Source: Ktedonobacter racemifer DSM 44963
Lineage (GTDB): Bacteria > Chloroflexota > Ktedonobacteria > Ktedonobacterales > Ktedonobacteraceae
DNA: 64,000 bases
Assembly: GCF_000178855.1 (NCBI RefSeq)
Contig: NZ_ADVG01000005.1
Coordinates: forward strand, 1,238,519-1,302,518
Direction: 5' to 3'
The position numbers and the translations under genes were made by a program. Below are positions 42,073 through 50,637 of this stretch, in pieces. Under the pieces are notes generated by a model. The model made no database searches. It saw nothing but the letters and a program-made list of their open reading frames with translations, and had not been told where the DNA came from. Position 1 is the stretch's first letter. Each line of letters begins with the position of its first letter.

Positions 42073-42891
42073 TTAACATGCGAATGTGCTGCGATACCAG
42101 GTAATGGTTTGCTGTATGCTCTCCAGGTACTCCTCGCTCTCACCTACGCGCCGGGCAAGGTCGAGAATATGTGCGACGACCTCTTCCTTTACAGGCCCTC
42201 GCCACCTGCGATACGCCTCTTGCAGCACAGGATGCGAGAAATCACCGGGGCGCATGGCTAGCAACGAGAGCAAGACATTGAGATGGTCGCCCGAAAAGTG
42301 CTCTAAGGAGAAGCGAGCGCGCTGTTCCTGGGTAAGTGAGGGGTCAAAAAAGGGGGCATCGTGCTGGGCGCGGCTGCATGCATAGTGGTAGTCAACTCGC
42401 GCGCCTCTTGTATTCAACATAATCACGATTGCACGCACGATATCGGCCTCCAGGGTGCGTGGAGGATGACTGGAGGGATGCAAGCGGTAGTTCAAGAATG
42501 GTGTGCTCACAATTCCATCGAGTACCGCCCGCGCGCTATCAGGCCGTACCGCCTGCTCTCGGGCGAAGCGCGTGTACACCTGCTGCGCCAGGACGATAGG
42601 CTCCACTACATGTGCCCCTTGAAAGAACCTACCGATATCGTGGAAGAGTGCCAGGTGCTCTATCACCTCGTGATGCAGGAGGCGCCCATCTCGATGCTCA
42701 ATCTGTGTCGCCAGGCGGCTCACCTTGTCGAGCACCTCCCAGGCATGCTGAAAGCCAAACTCACGATCCGCGAAAAAGCACTCTATCTGCGCAGTACAAT
42801 CCGGCAATGTCCTGCTCAAGACATCCCGCCACTGATCCAGGCCTGGGGCATAATCCAGTCTCTTCAAGATGGGCCTCCTTGCTTGTTTCAT
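42073..42891 (-). CDS. HD domain protein
   Basis: A 272-residue protein with a metal-dependent phosphohydrolase HD domain. The histidines are in QHAWEVLDKVSRLA (first His) and EVIEHLALFHDIGRFFQG (HD pair near residue 85). The C-terminal half is helical. It sits downstream of the HPr gene of the dihydroxyacetone kinase cluster with a 66-bp gap, so it may be cotranscribed. Substrate unknown; nucleotides are usual for this fold. Confidence 0.85.
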   Translation of the reverse strand: MKQARRPILKRLDYAPGLDQWRDVLSRTLPDCTAQIECFFADREFGFQHAWEVLDKVSRLATQIEHRDGRLLHHEVIEHLALFHDIGRFFQGAHVVEPIVLAQQVYTRFAREQAVRPDSARAVLDGIVSTPFLNYRLHPSSHPPRTLEADIVRAIVIMLNTRGARVDYHYACSRAQHDAPFFDPSLTQEQRARFSLEHFSGDHLNVLLSLLAMRPGDFSHPVLQEAYRRWRGPVKEEVVAHILDLARRVGESEEYLESIQQTITWYRSTFAC

Positions 42892-42957
42892 CTTTGACTA
42901 TAAGCAAATTTATCGCATCTTGTCTGACACAGAAGAAAGTGTTGGCATATTATGAGG

Positions 42958-43233
42958 TCACGCGTCTTCATCAAAATTACGCCTGGCAAGGGCGGCGATA
43001 GCCGCGAGTGCAGGTTCGGCATCGTCGCCTTCGGCGCGTACCAGGATCTCAGTCCCCTGCTGCACCCCTAGCTTCAAGACGGCCAGGATACTCTTGGCGT
43101 TGGCGACCTTCTCCCCAACCTGGAGCGAGATGTGCGCTCGAAAACTGGCGGCCGTCTGAACCAGCAGGCGCGCAGGACGGGCATGGAGGCCAACTTTATT
43201 GGTGATTTTGAGTGTTGTTTCTAACGCTGCCAT
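42958..43233 (-). CDS. HPr family phosphocarrier protein
   Basis: A 91-residue HPr. The phosphorylated histidine is in KVGLHARPARLLVQTAASF (His at residue 17), and the regulatory-serine region is NAKSILAVLKLGVQQGTEI. HPr carries phosphate from PTS enzyme I to IIA-type acceptors. Here it directly follows dhaM, so it most likely feeds the dihydroxyacetone kinase. No enzyme I gene is in the window. Confidence 0.93.
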   Translation of the reverse strand: MAALETTLKITNKVGLHARPARLLVQTAASFRAHISLQVGEKVANAKSILAVLKLGVQQGTEILVRAEGDDAEPALAAIAALARRNFDEDA

Positions 43234-43295
43234 AGACGATGCCTTCCCTATGCGAATCTAGACAGAGAGGTACAACATGGAGAACGCCCACGAGT

Positions 43296-43700
43296 TTAAT
43301 GATGGACCTTCGGCAGGGTATGCGCCTCAGCCGCGGCAGCTGCCACTGCATCCAGGGTGTTGCCAATCGAGGACTCGACCGCGGCGACCACGGCCCCCTC
43401 GACCAGCGCGCCTGAACTCACAATCACTCGCCGCTCCTTCTGTTCAGCGCGATAGGCCTCTACAGCCATCTCAACCGACATGGCCGCGCTCCCCAAATCA
43501 AGCAAGACCAGGACACCATCACGCCCCTCGACCGTGTGTAGCGCGGCCAGAATTTTCTCCACCGACGTTCCTAATGAACCATCCGGCCCGCCACCCGCCG
43601 CGACGATGGAGACCTTGCCTTGCGCCATCTGGCTAGCCAGTTCAACAACGCCTTCCGCCAGCCGTGCGCTATGTGACACGATGACTAACCCGACTCCCAT
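43296..43700 (-). CDS. dhaM: PTS-dependent dihydroxyacetone kinase phosphotransferase subunit
   Basis: A 134-residue EIIA-Man-type domain. The phosphohistidine is in GLVIVSHSARLAEGVVELASQM (His at residue 10), and the conserved GGPDGSLGTSVEKI and VLVLLDLGSAAMSVEMA regions follow. DhaM passes phosphate from HPr to the ADP bound in DhaL. The protein has only the IIA domain, without the HPr or EI parts fused in enterobacterial DhaM; HPr is encoded by the next gene. Confidence 0.93.
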   Translation of the reverse strand: MGVGLVIVSHSARLAEGVVELASQMAQGKVSIVAAGGGPDGSLGTSVEKILAALHTVEGRDGVLVLLDLGSAAMSVEMAVEAYRAEQKERRVIVSSGALVEGAVVAAVESSIGNTLDAVAAAAAEAHTLPKVHH

Positions 43701-43743
43701 GGCTTAGCTCCTCGTTCTTTCTGCATGTGCGTAAGGTCTCTCA

Positions 43744-44373
43744 TCATCGATAGGTCTCCGCGAGCGCTTGTAGCATCAAGGTACTCGATGTCGCCCCGGG
43801 ATCCTGGTGACCAATACTGCGCTCACCAAGATAGCTGGCCCGCCCCTTCGTCGCCAGTAAGGGGATCGTGCTCTTCATGCCTGCTTCCGCTGCGCTACTG
43901 CATACTTGCAACAACTGAGGCATCTCCAGCTCCTCACTCTCGGCCTTGCGCGCGGCCTCCAGAGCGGGAAGTAGCGCGTCTAACATGGTTTTCTCCCCCC
44001 GTCGGGCCTTGCCTCGCGCCTGGATACCCTCGACCATCGCAGCGAGCAGCGCGACCACATCCGCCTCCTGTAATTCCTGCTTACCCGCCATAGCGATACC
44101 CGCGCGCAAAAAGGCGGTGCCATAGAGCGGGCCACTGGCACCCCCAACAGTGGAGACAAGCGTGGTCCCCACAGTCTTCAGGATGGTGCCGCTATCAGCG
44201 CTCGCCAGGGCAGGCAATTTCTCAACGACAGCCCGAAAGCCCCGGTCCATATTGATGCCATGATCGGCATCCCCAATGGCGGCATCTAGCTGCGTCAGAT
44301 ATTCTCGCTGCTCATGCAACACCTGCCCTACCCGCTGCAACCAGGCAATAAGCTTCTCGCTCGTTATCGGCAT
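43744..44373 (-). CDS. dhaL: Dihydroxyacetone kinase subunit DhaL
   Basis: A 209-residue all-helical nucleotide-binding subunit. The two magnesium-binding aspartates are in LDAAIGDADHGINMDRGF, and the glycine loop is in STVGGASGPLYGTAFLRAG. In PTS-type enzymes the ADP stays bound and is rephosphorylated by DhaM. The ending GRASYLGERSIGHQDPGATSSTLMLQAL is the conserved C-terminal motif. It lies between dhaK and dhaM with short gaps. Confidence 0.95.
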   Translation of the reverse strand: MPITSEKLIAWLQRVGQVLHEQREYLTQLDAAIGDADHGINMDRGFRAVVEKLPALASADSGTILKTVGTTLVSTVGGASGPLYGTAFLRAGIAMAGKQELQEADVVALLAAMVEGIQARGKARRGEKTMLDALLPALEAARKAESEELEMPQLLQVCSSAAEAGMKSTIPLLATKGRASYLGERSIGHQDPGATSSTLMLQALAETYR

Positions 44374-44445
44374 ACATTCTCTCCCTACGTGAATACGTCT
44401 GCTGCCAGCATAGGGCTACTACAGACGTACTCCTTATCGACAACG

Positions 44446-45447
44446 CTAGATGCCCCAGCGCAACGCAGGAGTATAGACAGGTGCGTCCCAGTACTTCAAT
44501 ATTTCATCGTCCGCACGCAGGAGTGTAATCGAGCAGCCAGCCATCTCTAGCGAAGTGATATAGCTCCCCACCAGGGAGCGCGCGATAGTAACGTTCTTTC
44601 TACGCAGGATCTTTGCCAGTTCGTTCGCCACCACATAGAGTTCAATCTGTGGCGTCCCCCCCATCCCATTTACAAAGGCGATCACCCGCTCGCCCGCCTT
44701 GAGTTCCAGGTCTTCTAGAATCGGGCTGACCAGCATCTCGGTCACTTCCGCGGCAGAGGCCAGGGGCACACGCCTGCGCCCAGGCTCACCATGAATGCCA
44801 ATGCCGATCTCCATCTCGTTTTCGCCCAGGTCAAAGGTTGGTTTTCCCATGGCTGGCACGGTACAGGAGGTCAGGGCCATGCCCATACTACGCCCATTAG
44901 CATTGACGCGCTGCGCCATCTCGGCGACTGCCGACAAGGGAGCGCCGGTCTCCGTCAGGCCACCCACAATTTTCTCCAGCAGCACGGTGACGCCCACACC
45001 ACGCCTACCAGCGGTATAGAGGCTACCCTGGACCGCGACGTCGTCGTTCGTGACCACAGAGGCAATTTCGATATCTTCGGCCGCCGCCAGTTCCGCCGCC
45101 ATCTCAAAGTTCAGTACGTCGCCTGTATAGTTCTTAATAATGTAAAATACACCTGCGCCACCATTCACGGCCCGCGTCGCAGCCAGCATCTGATCGGGGA
45201 CAGGCGAGGTAAAAATCTCGCCGGGACAGGCCGCGTCCAGCATCCCACGCCCCACAAAGCCGCCGTGCATCGGTTCATGCCCACTCCCACCACCCGAAAT
45301 AATTCCCACTTTCCCCTGGACCGGGGCATCGGCGCGCACAATCACCTGGCTCTCATAGTCGACACGAATCAGTTCTGCGTGCAGGGCTTCCATACCTGCC
45401 AGCGCCTCTTTGACCACATCCTCCGGCTTGTTGATGAGCTTTTTCAT
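44446..45447 (-). CDS. dhaK: Dihydroxyacetone kinase subunit DhaK
   Basis: A 333-residue substrate-binding subunit that holds dihydroxyacetone covalently as a hemiaminal. The glycine-rich GKVGIISGGGSGHEPMHGGFVGRGML and the KNYTGDVLNFEMAAELA motif are conserved, and the covalent histidine is in EIGIGIHGEPGRRRVPLA near residue 220. It heads the dhaK-dhaL-dhaM-HPr(-HD) unit. This supports phosphorylation of dihydroxyacetone by the phosphoenolpyruvate pathway. Confidence 0.95.
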   Translation of the reverse strand: MKKLINKPEDVVKEALAGMEALHAELIRVDYESQVIVRADAPVQGKVGIISGGGSGHEPMHGGFVGRGMLDAACPGEIFTSPVPDQMLAATRAVNGGAGVFYIIKNYTGDVLNFEMAAELAAAEDIEIASVVTNDDVAVQGSLYTAGRRGVGVTVLLEKIVGGLTETGAPLSAVAEMAQRVNANGRSMGMALTSCTVPAMGKPTFDLGENEMEIGIGIHGEPGRRRVPLASAAEVTEMLVSPILEDLELKAGERVIAFVNGMGGTPQIELYVVANELAKILRRKNVTIARSLVGSYITSLEMAGCSITLLRADDEILKYWDAPVYTPALRWGI

Positions 45448-46026
45448 GCGAGTCGCCTCCTTTGGTCTCCTAAACTATTCCACCATGGAACATCTCTCGT
45501 CCCTCGACAACAGAGCATCGAGTTTCGAAGTACTCGCGTATCAAACCTGTATCATAGCAGCCCATCCTGCTACCTAAGCTCCACTTCCCCCTCGGACTTA
45601 CCTGCCAGTATCACCCCTTCCCACCTCGCCATCAACCCCACATCAGCACACATATTTCGCTCAAGTAATCTAAGTATAGCACAGGAATTGCGCCAATGGC
45701 ATTTCCGGGACATCACATAAAAAAAGCTCAACACAATACATTGTACCTCAATACACGTCATCCATATCCCCCTTCTCATTAACCGTGATTGTTCCACACC
45801 CATTCCGCCTATCAATAAAAGTGTGTACCTCTTGCAGGCGAATACCTGCAAGAGGTACACACTTTTATTGACCACTGAGCGCCGAAGGCGCGAAGGGTGG
45901 CGTCACCTCTATGGGCAATGACTACCAATATCTATACAACATGATCTAGCTGTAGTATAGTTTATGCATATTTAGCACTATCTATTTATGACGGCAAAAA
46001 TAAGTATACGCAAAGGGACGGCTCTC
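45448..46026. other. Divergent intergenic region between dhaK and the first kinase gene
   Basis: About 580 bp. It holds the 26-bp palindrome at 45813-45870 and its satellite, and probably the promoters of both genes, which were not confidently located. A 101-codon minus-strand frame in it is not supported: it runs through the palindrome and has no ribosome-binding site. Confidence 0.4.
45813..45895. repeat. 26-bp perfect palindrome, 6-nt loop, with right satellite hairpin
   Basis: Arms 45813-45838 (starts CAATAAAAGTGTGTACC) and 45845-45870 are exact complements around CGAATA. The satellite CTGAGCGCCGAAGGCGCGAAG at 45875-45895 has stem GCGCC/GGCGC with loop GAA. It lies between divergent genes. 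Confidence 0.9.
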
Positions 46027-48270
46027 ATGGCGAACGATGGCTTTATTTCCCAACAGGCAATCGCAAGAACCCTTGGACGCTACCAGGTAATCAAACGCAT
46101 CGGCCGTGGTGGTATGGCCGATGTCTGGCTCTGCGAAGATCCACGCCTGCACCGCCAGGTGGCAATTAAAACCCTCCCCGCCCATGCTCCAGATGATGTA
46201 GCCTTTACACGCCGATTTGAAGTGGAGGCCCAGGCCGCGGCCGCGCTTACACACCCGCATATTGTATCGGTACATGATTATGGTGAACATTCCCTGCCCA
46301 ATGGACAGGTCATTACCTATATCGTTATGCCCTATCTCCCCGGCGGCTCGCTCGCCGACCGCATCGAGGCTCTGACGGCCGCTAAACAACACATGCCCAT
46401 TGAAGAGGCCCTGACCTATCTCGCGCAGGCCGCCGACGCCATTGATTACGCCCACCAGCAGGGGGTGGTCCATCGCGATATTAAGCCCGGTAATATGCTT
46501 CTGCGCGACGCCAACTGGCTCCTGCTCTCCGATTTCGGCATCGCGCACCTGCTCTCCGGCAACGACGCTGAGGTCCATACCGGCGCGGGCTTCGGCACAC
46601 CGGAATATATGGCTCCCGAACAGGCCAGGGGGCGCGACGTCCCCTCCAGCGATATCTATAGTCTCGCGGTCATCGCCTTCCAGCTTTTCACTGGTCGCCT
46701 CCCGTTTATTGCGGAGACGACCTATGCACTGAGCGTCCAACATATCCTCACGCCTCCACCCTCGCCGCGCCAGTTCAATCCCCAGCTTCCCGTGCAGCTT
46801 GAGCAGGCCATCCTGCACGCCCTGGCCAAAAAGCCCGAAGAGCGCCCGGGCTCTGCCCAGGTCTTCTTCGCTGAACTTATTCGGGCCTATCCAGGGCTTG
46901 CGCCTCGCTTCACCTCCGAGGCCCCTCTACCCGCCTCGTCACATACGCCGCACACGCTTCCTCCCTTGAACGAGAACGCGTCGCTCTCTCGCGATCAGCA
47001 CTCGACAATTACCCAGTCTCGCCTACGCTTTTCAGGGTTCTTGCCAGCGAGCGATAAGCCCATCACGCGGCGAACCGCGCTGGCTGGCGGCGGTATCGCA
47101 GCCCTGCTACTTGCAGGGGGTGGATCTGCCTGGTTCCTCACTCACCAGAGCAAGCCCACGCCGAAGCCTCCTGTCCAGGCTCCCACGCCGCCAGCCAGGC
47201 CCAATCCCAATGGTCCCAACCTGGTCATTCGCGATATCAATATAGATACGATCTCAGGGCTTGCCTGGTCGCCCCAGGGCAATTTCTTGACGACCATGCC
47301 AGGCACAAGCGACACCATCTATACCTGGGACATTGAGCATATGCGTGCCAATGCCACTCCCCAGCCTGGCGCCAAACTCAATCTAAAATATGGTTCCAAA
47401 ACCCTGGCCTGGTCACCTGATGGAAGCATACTTGCGCTAGGCAATACGAACGAAGAAACGCTCTCTGACTTTCACACAATGTCTCTGGATCTGTACACAC
47501 GAGACTTCTCAGGTCGTGCTCCAGGCTTTCAAAAACCCATCTTTGCCAAGGGGGCGGGCACCCTGAATGGTCTCACCTGGACACGCCAAAAATATCTTTT
47601 CTCTGTCTCATATATAGCAGACGCTGAGGACTACCAGCATTTTTACCTCTGGGGGCTTGATTGCAATAAGCCAGGGCAAACCACAATGAATGCCACGAAA
47701 ATCAAGGCATATATAGGAGGTGGCATCAGCCCAGCGAATACGCTTGTGAAAGCCTCTCCCGATGGCCAGAAGATAGCTATTGCATGCGAAGGCGGCATTC
47801 TCGTAGGCACCGCGAGTATGAATGGAGGTCTGCCTACCTGGCAAGATGCCCCCGGTCAGCTACCCCTACCCCAAGATCAAAACTTTCAGGATCTCCTCAC
47901 TGTTAGCTGGTCTCCGGATGGCAATAAAGTCGCAGGCTACTACAGCAGTAACACGACTGCCCTGGCCGTCTGGGATGTGGGAAAGGGCACCAAACAAACA
48001 GCACTTACAACCACGCTTTCAAATAAGATTACGACCCTGGCCTACGGCACCAATGGGAAGACACCTCTCATCGCCACGGGAACCCCCGATGGCCAGATAC
48101 AGCTCTGGGATACCAACCACTTCGACCAGCCCGTCGCGACACTCAGCAGCGACGTCAAAAAGGCGGTACAGGCCCTGGCATGGTCTGCTGACTATAAATG
48201 GCTGGCAGCCAGCTACAATGACGATTACGCGACTACTCACATCTGGAAGATGCAGGGCAGGACGTTCTAA
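46027..48270 (+). CDS. Ser/Thr protein kinase with C-terminal WD40-type repeats (first of three)
   Basis: A 747-residue protein; start MANDGFISQQAIARTLG (AAGGGA upstream) preferred over 13 extra codons. Kinase domain about residues 20-285: glycine loop RIGRGGMADVW, catalytic lysine in VAIKTL, HRDIKPGNMLL near 148, SDFGIAHL, GTPEYMAPEQ. A single transmembrane helix (AGGGIAALLLAGGGSAWFL) lies near 350. The external part contains repeated LAWSP(Q/D)G and W(D/K) segments of a beta propeller (LTWTRQKYLF, VSWSPDGNKV, LAWSADYKWLAAS). This layout suggests a membrane receptor kinase whose propeller binds a ligand or protein. Confidence 0.92.
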   Translation: MANDGFISQQAIARTLGRYQVIKRIGRGGMADVWLCEDPRLHRQVAIKTLPAHAPDDVAFTRRFEVEAQAAAALTHPHIVSVHDYGEHSLPNGQVITYIVMPYLPGGSLADRIEALTAAKQHMPIEEALTYLAQAADAIDYAHQQGVVHRDIKPGNMLLRDANWLLLSDFGIAHLLSGNDAEVHTGAGFGTPEYMAPEQARGRDVPSSDIYSLAVIAFQLFTGRLPFIAETTYALSVQHILTPPPSPRQFNPQLPVQLEQAILHALAKKPEERPGSAQVFFAELIRAYPGLAPRFTSEAPLPASSHTPHTLPPLNENASLSRDQHSTITQSRLRFSGFLPASDKPITRRTALAGGGIAALLLAGGGSAWFLTHQSKPTPKPPVQAPTPPARPNPNGPNLVIRDINIDTISGLAWSPQGNFLTTMPGTSDTIYTWDIEHMRANATPQPGAKLNLKYGSKTLAWSPDGSILALGNTNEETLSDFHTMSLDLYTRDFSGRAPGFQKPIFAKGAGTLNGLTWTRQKYLFSVSYIADAEDYQHFYLWGLDCNKPGQTTMNATKIKAYIGGGISPANTLVKASPDGQKIAIACEGGILVGTASMNGGLPTWQDAPGQLPLPQDQNFQDLLTVSWSPDGNKVAGYYSSNTTALAVWDVGKGTKQTALTTTLSNKITTLAYGTNGKTPLIATGTPDGQIQLWDTNHFDQPVATLSSDVKKAVQALAWSADYKWLAASYNDDYATTHIWKMQGRTF

Positions 48271-48382
48271 CTCGCTTCTGATTTCGTGAGCCATATCATA
48301 GTAGTTTGCTCTATAATCAGGCATACTTACAAGCAGTTGGTAAACAGAGGAGCTACAATCGCTATTTTTAAGGACGAGATTC

Positions 48383-50632
48383 ATGATAAACGATGGCCAT
48401 AACGTACAAGCGCCAAACATACCAGGTACACAGCAGCGCCAGAATATTGGCCGTTATCGCTTCTTGCGCCTCCTTGGGAAGGGCGGCATGGCGGAGGTCT
48501 GGCTCTGCGAGGATCCCAGCCTTCATCGCCAGGTCGCGATGAAGACACTTCAGATCTACACACAGGGAGAAGAAGAGCTTCTCGAACGCTTCAGGCAGGA
48601 GGCCCAGGCCGCGGCCGCCCTCAACCATCCCCATGTCGTTCCCATCCACGACTATGGACAGATCGCCCTTAACGCCGATGAGATGCTGCTCTTTCTTGTG
48701 ATGCCGTATCTCCCAGGCGGTTCCCTGGCGGATCGCATCGATGCCTACCAGGAACGCAAGCAACTGATGCCGCCTCGCGAGGCACTTTACTATTTGAAGC
48801 AAGCTGCGCAAGCTATCGACTACGCACATACCCAGGGCATCGTGCATCGCGATATCAAGCCCGCCAATATGCTCCTGCGCAAGGATGACTGGCTCCTGCT
48901 CTCCGATTTTGGCCTGGCCCGCATCCTGGCATCCAGGAAGAATCTGACCCGCGCGGGCACCAGCCTGGGCACGCCCAACTATATTGCGCCCGAGCAGATT
49001 CAGGGGCGCGCCGTCCCCGCGAGCGATGACTATAGCCTGGGTGTCATCGCCTACCAGCTTTTCACAGGTCAGCTCCCTTTCACTAGTGCCACGCCTGCGA
49101 TGACCACCATCATGCATCTTACGGAGCAGCCGCCAGCGCCTCGCTCTCTAAATCCCGCGCTCCCGCCACAGCTTGAAGCGATTCTGCTCCGCCAGCTCGG
49201 CAAACAGCCAGAAGAGCGTTATTCCAGCGCCAAAGCCTATATCGCGGCGCTTGAGGAGGTCGTCCGCCTCCTGCCCTCTGAGGAAAGGCAAACCACGGAG
49301 GCAGCGTCATCTTCGACCCAGCACCAGTCCAGCCCCTCACAGGAAGCGTCTGCACAACCAGCGGCCCGGCCAACCAGGCCGCTCTCGCGTCGTAAGCTTA
49401 TTATTGGTACCGGGGCCGCTGTGGTGGGCCTCGCCGCTGGTACAGGCGGCTGGCTAACACTCAATCATACCATCGCACCACCGGCGCCCCAGGTCCATCA
49501 CGCGCCCACAGCCATCCCAACGCCCGATGGGCTGGCCCTGGCTATGCACAACCAGCATCAAAGCCCGGTCACCTCGCTCAGCTGGTCGCCAACGCAAAAC
49601 ATCTTCGCGACGGTCGCCAGCGATCAGCAGCTTCTACTCTGGGATAGCAACACCCTACGCTCTCACAGCAGCCCCCAGCCGCTCGCCCGAACCAAGCTCA
49701 AACTGCCTGGTACGACCAGCGCACCCCTGCTCTCCTGGTCGCTGGATGGCAAATATATCGCGGTGGCCTTCAGCGGCAGCCAGGCCGCCTCTCTCGCGTT
49801 CTACACCCCCGATCTAAAGCCGCTGCCCGGGTTCGTAACGCCCCTTACTCTGCCAACCAGCACGGTTGATGGCCTCGCCTGGCTCAGTAACACGCGGCTC
49901 TTGCTGGCGGCCAATGATCCAGATACACAGAAGCTGCAATTTACGGCCTGGGTGATTGATACAACCAATCCAACGCAGGTGCCAGGCACGTTGACCATCC
50001 AGAATCGCCTGGCGGTTGCCCCTGGCACCAGCCATAAGCCTGTTGTCCTCTCGACCGCGAATCACAGCCAGCGTGCCCCCAAAGGCGAGACGATCCTGAC
50101 CTTTGCGGTCACGCAAGGCATGCTCGTTGGCCGGGTCCAATTCCAGGGTAATAAACCCACCTGGTTCGGCGCTCCTCAGAGCACTACAGACAAGACTCAG
50201 TGGAACGCTGGCAGCACGCTCTATTCTTTCGAGAATAACCAGGTTACTCCATCTGGAAGCGCCTTTATTGCCTACAATGGCAGAATTACGGGCAGCTATA
50301 TCACGCAACAGGACGCATCGACGCTGGTTCTCTGGGATTGGACGGAGAAGACCAGCCCGTTCACGCAAATCCCGACCAATACCGTGCTTACCGGCCTGGC
50401 CTATAAAAATCAGAGTCAGAGTGGCACCTTCGCCGGGGGCACCCAGGATGGGCATATCCTGGTCTGGAATATTACTCAAGGTACAATCCCCGTCGGCGAC
50501 TTCGCCAGCGACGCCCTCAAACACGAGGTGCTCTCCCTGGCCTGGTCCTCCGATGGCAACTGGCTCGTCGCCAGCTATAACGATCCCAACAATAGTATTC
50601 TTCTCTGGAAGACACAAGGACGAGGTTTTTAA
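48383..50632 (+). CDS. Ser/Thr protein kinase with C-terminal WD40-type repeats (second of three)
   Basis: A 749-residue paralogue of the gene before it. Kinase motifs intact: LLGKGGMAEVWLCEDPSLHRQ, VAMKTL, HRDIKPANMLL near 154, SDFGLARIL, GTPNYIAPEQIQGR. After a Gln/Ser-rich linker a transmembrane helix follows RRK near residue 337 (LIIGTGAAVVGLAAGTGGWL). The propeller has repeats such as TSLSWSPTQNIFATV, LLSWSLDGKYIAVAF and LSLAWSSDGNWLVASYND. The last 30 residues closely resemble the end of the first copy, consistent with tandem duplication. It ends five bases before the third copy. Confidence 0.92.
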   Translation: MINDGHNVQAPNIPGTQQRQNIGRYRFLRLLGKGGMAEVWLCEDPSLHRQVAMKTLQIYTQGEEELLERFRQEAQAAAALNHPHVVPIHDYGQIALNADEMLLFLVMPYLPGGSLADRIDAYQERKQLMPPREALYYLKQAAQAIDYAHTQGIVHRDIKPANMLLRKDDWLLLSDFGLARILASRKNLTRAGTSLGTPNYIAPEQIQGRAVPASDDYSLGVIAYQLFTGQLPFTSATPAMTTIMHLTEQPPAPRSLNPALPPQLEAILLRQLGKQPEERYSSAKAYIAALEEVVRLLPSEERQTTEAASSSTQHQSSPSQEASAQPAARPTRPLSRRKLIIGTGAAVVGLAAGTGGWLTLNHTIAPPAPQVHHAPTAIPTPDGLALAMHNQHQSPVTSLSWSPTQNIFATVASDQQLLLWDSNTLRSHSSPQPLARTKLKLPGTTSAPLLSWSLDGKYIAVAFSGSQAASLAFYTPDLKPLPGFVTPLTLPTSTVDGLAWLSNTRLLLAANDPDTQKLQFTAWVIDTTNPTQVPGTLTIQNRLAVAPGTSHKPVVLSTANHSQRAPKGETILTFAVTQGMLVGRVQFQGNKPTWFGAPQSTTDKTQWNAGSTLYSFENNQVTPSGSAFIAYNGRITGSYITQQDASTLVLWDWTEKTSPFTQIPTNTVLTGLAYKNQSQSGTFAGGTQDGHILVWNITQGTIPVGDFASDALKHEVLSLAWSSDGNWLVASYNDPNNSILLWKTQGRGF

Positions 50633-50637
50633 CAACT

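Noticed and set aside
44791..45720. Plus-strand 309-codon open frame
   Set aside because: Antisense to dhaK and its upstream region; low-complexity His/Thr-rich translation and no ribosome-binding site.
45570..45875. Minus-strand 101-codon frame between dhaK and the first kinase
   Set aside because: It reads through the 26-bp palindrome and has no ribosome-binding site.
49814..50635. Minus-strand 273-codon open frame
   Set aside because: Antisense to the second kinase gene, whose protein shows intact motifs; the antisense translation resembles no family. The same applies to the minus-strand frames at 45982-46818 and 48368-49117.
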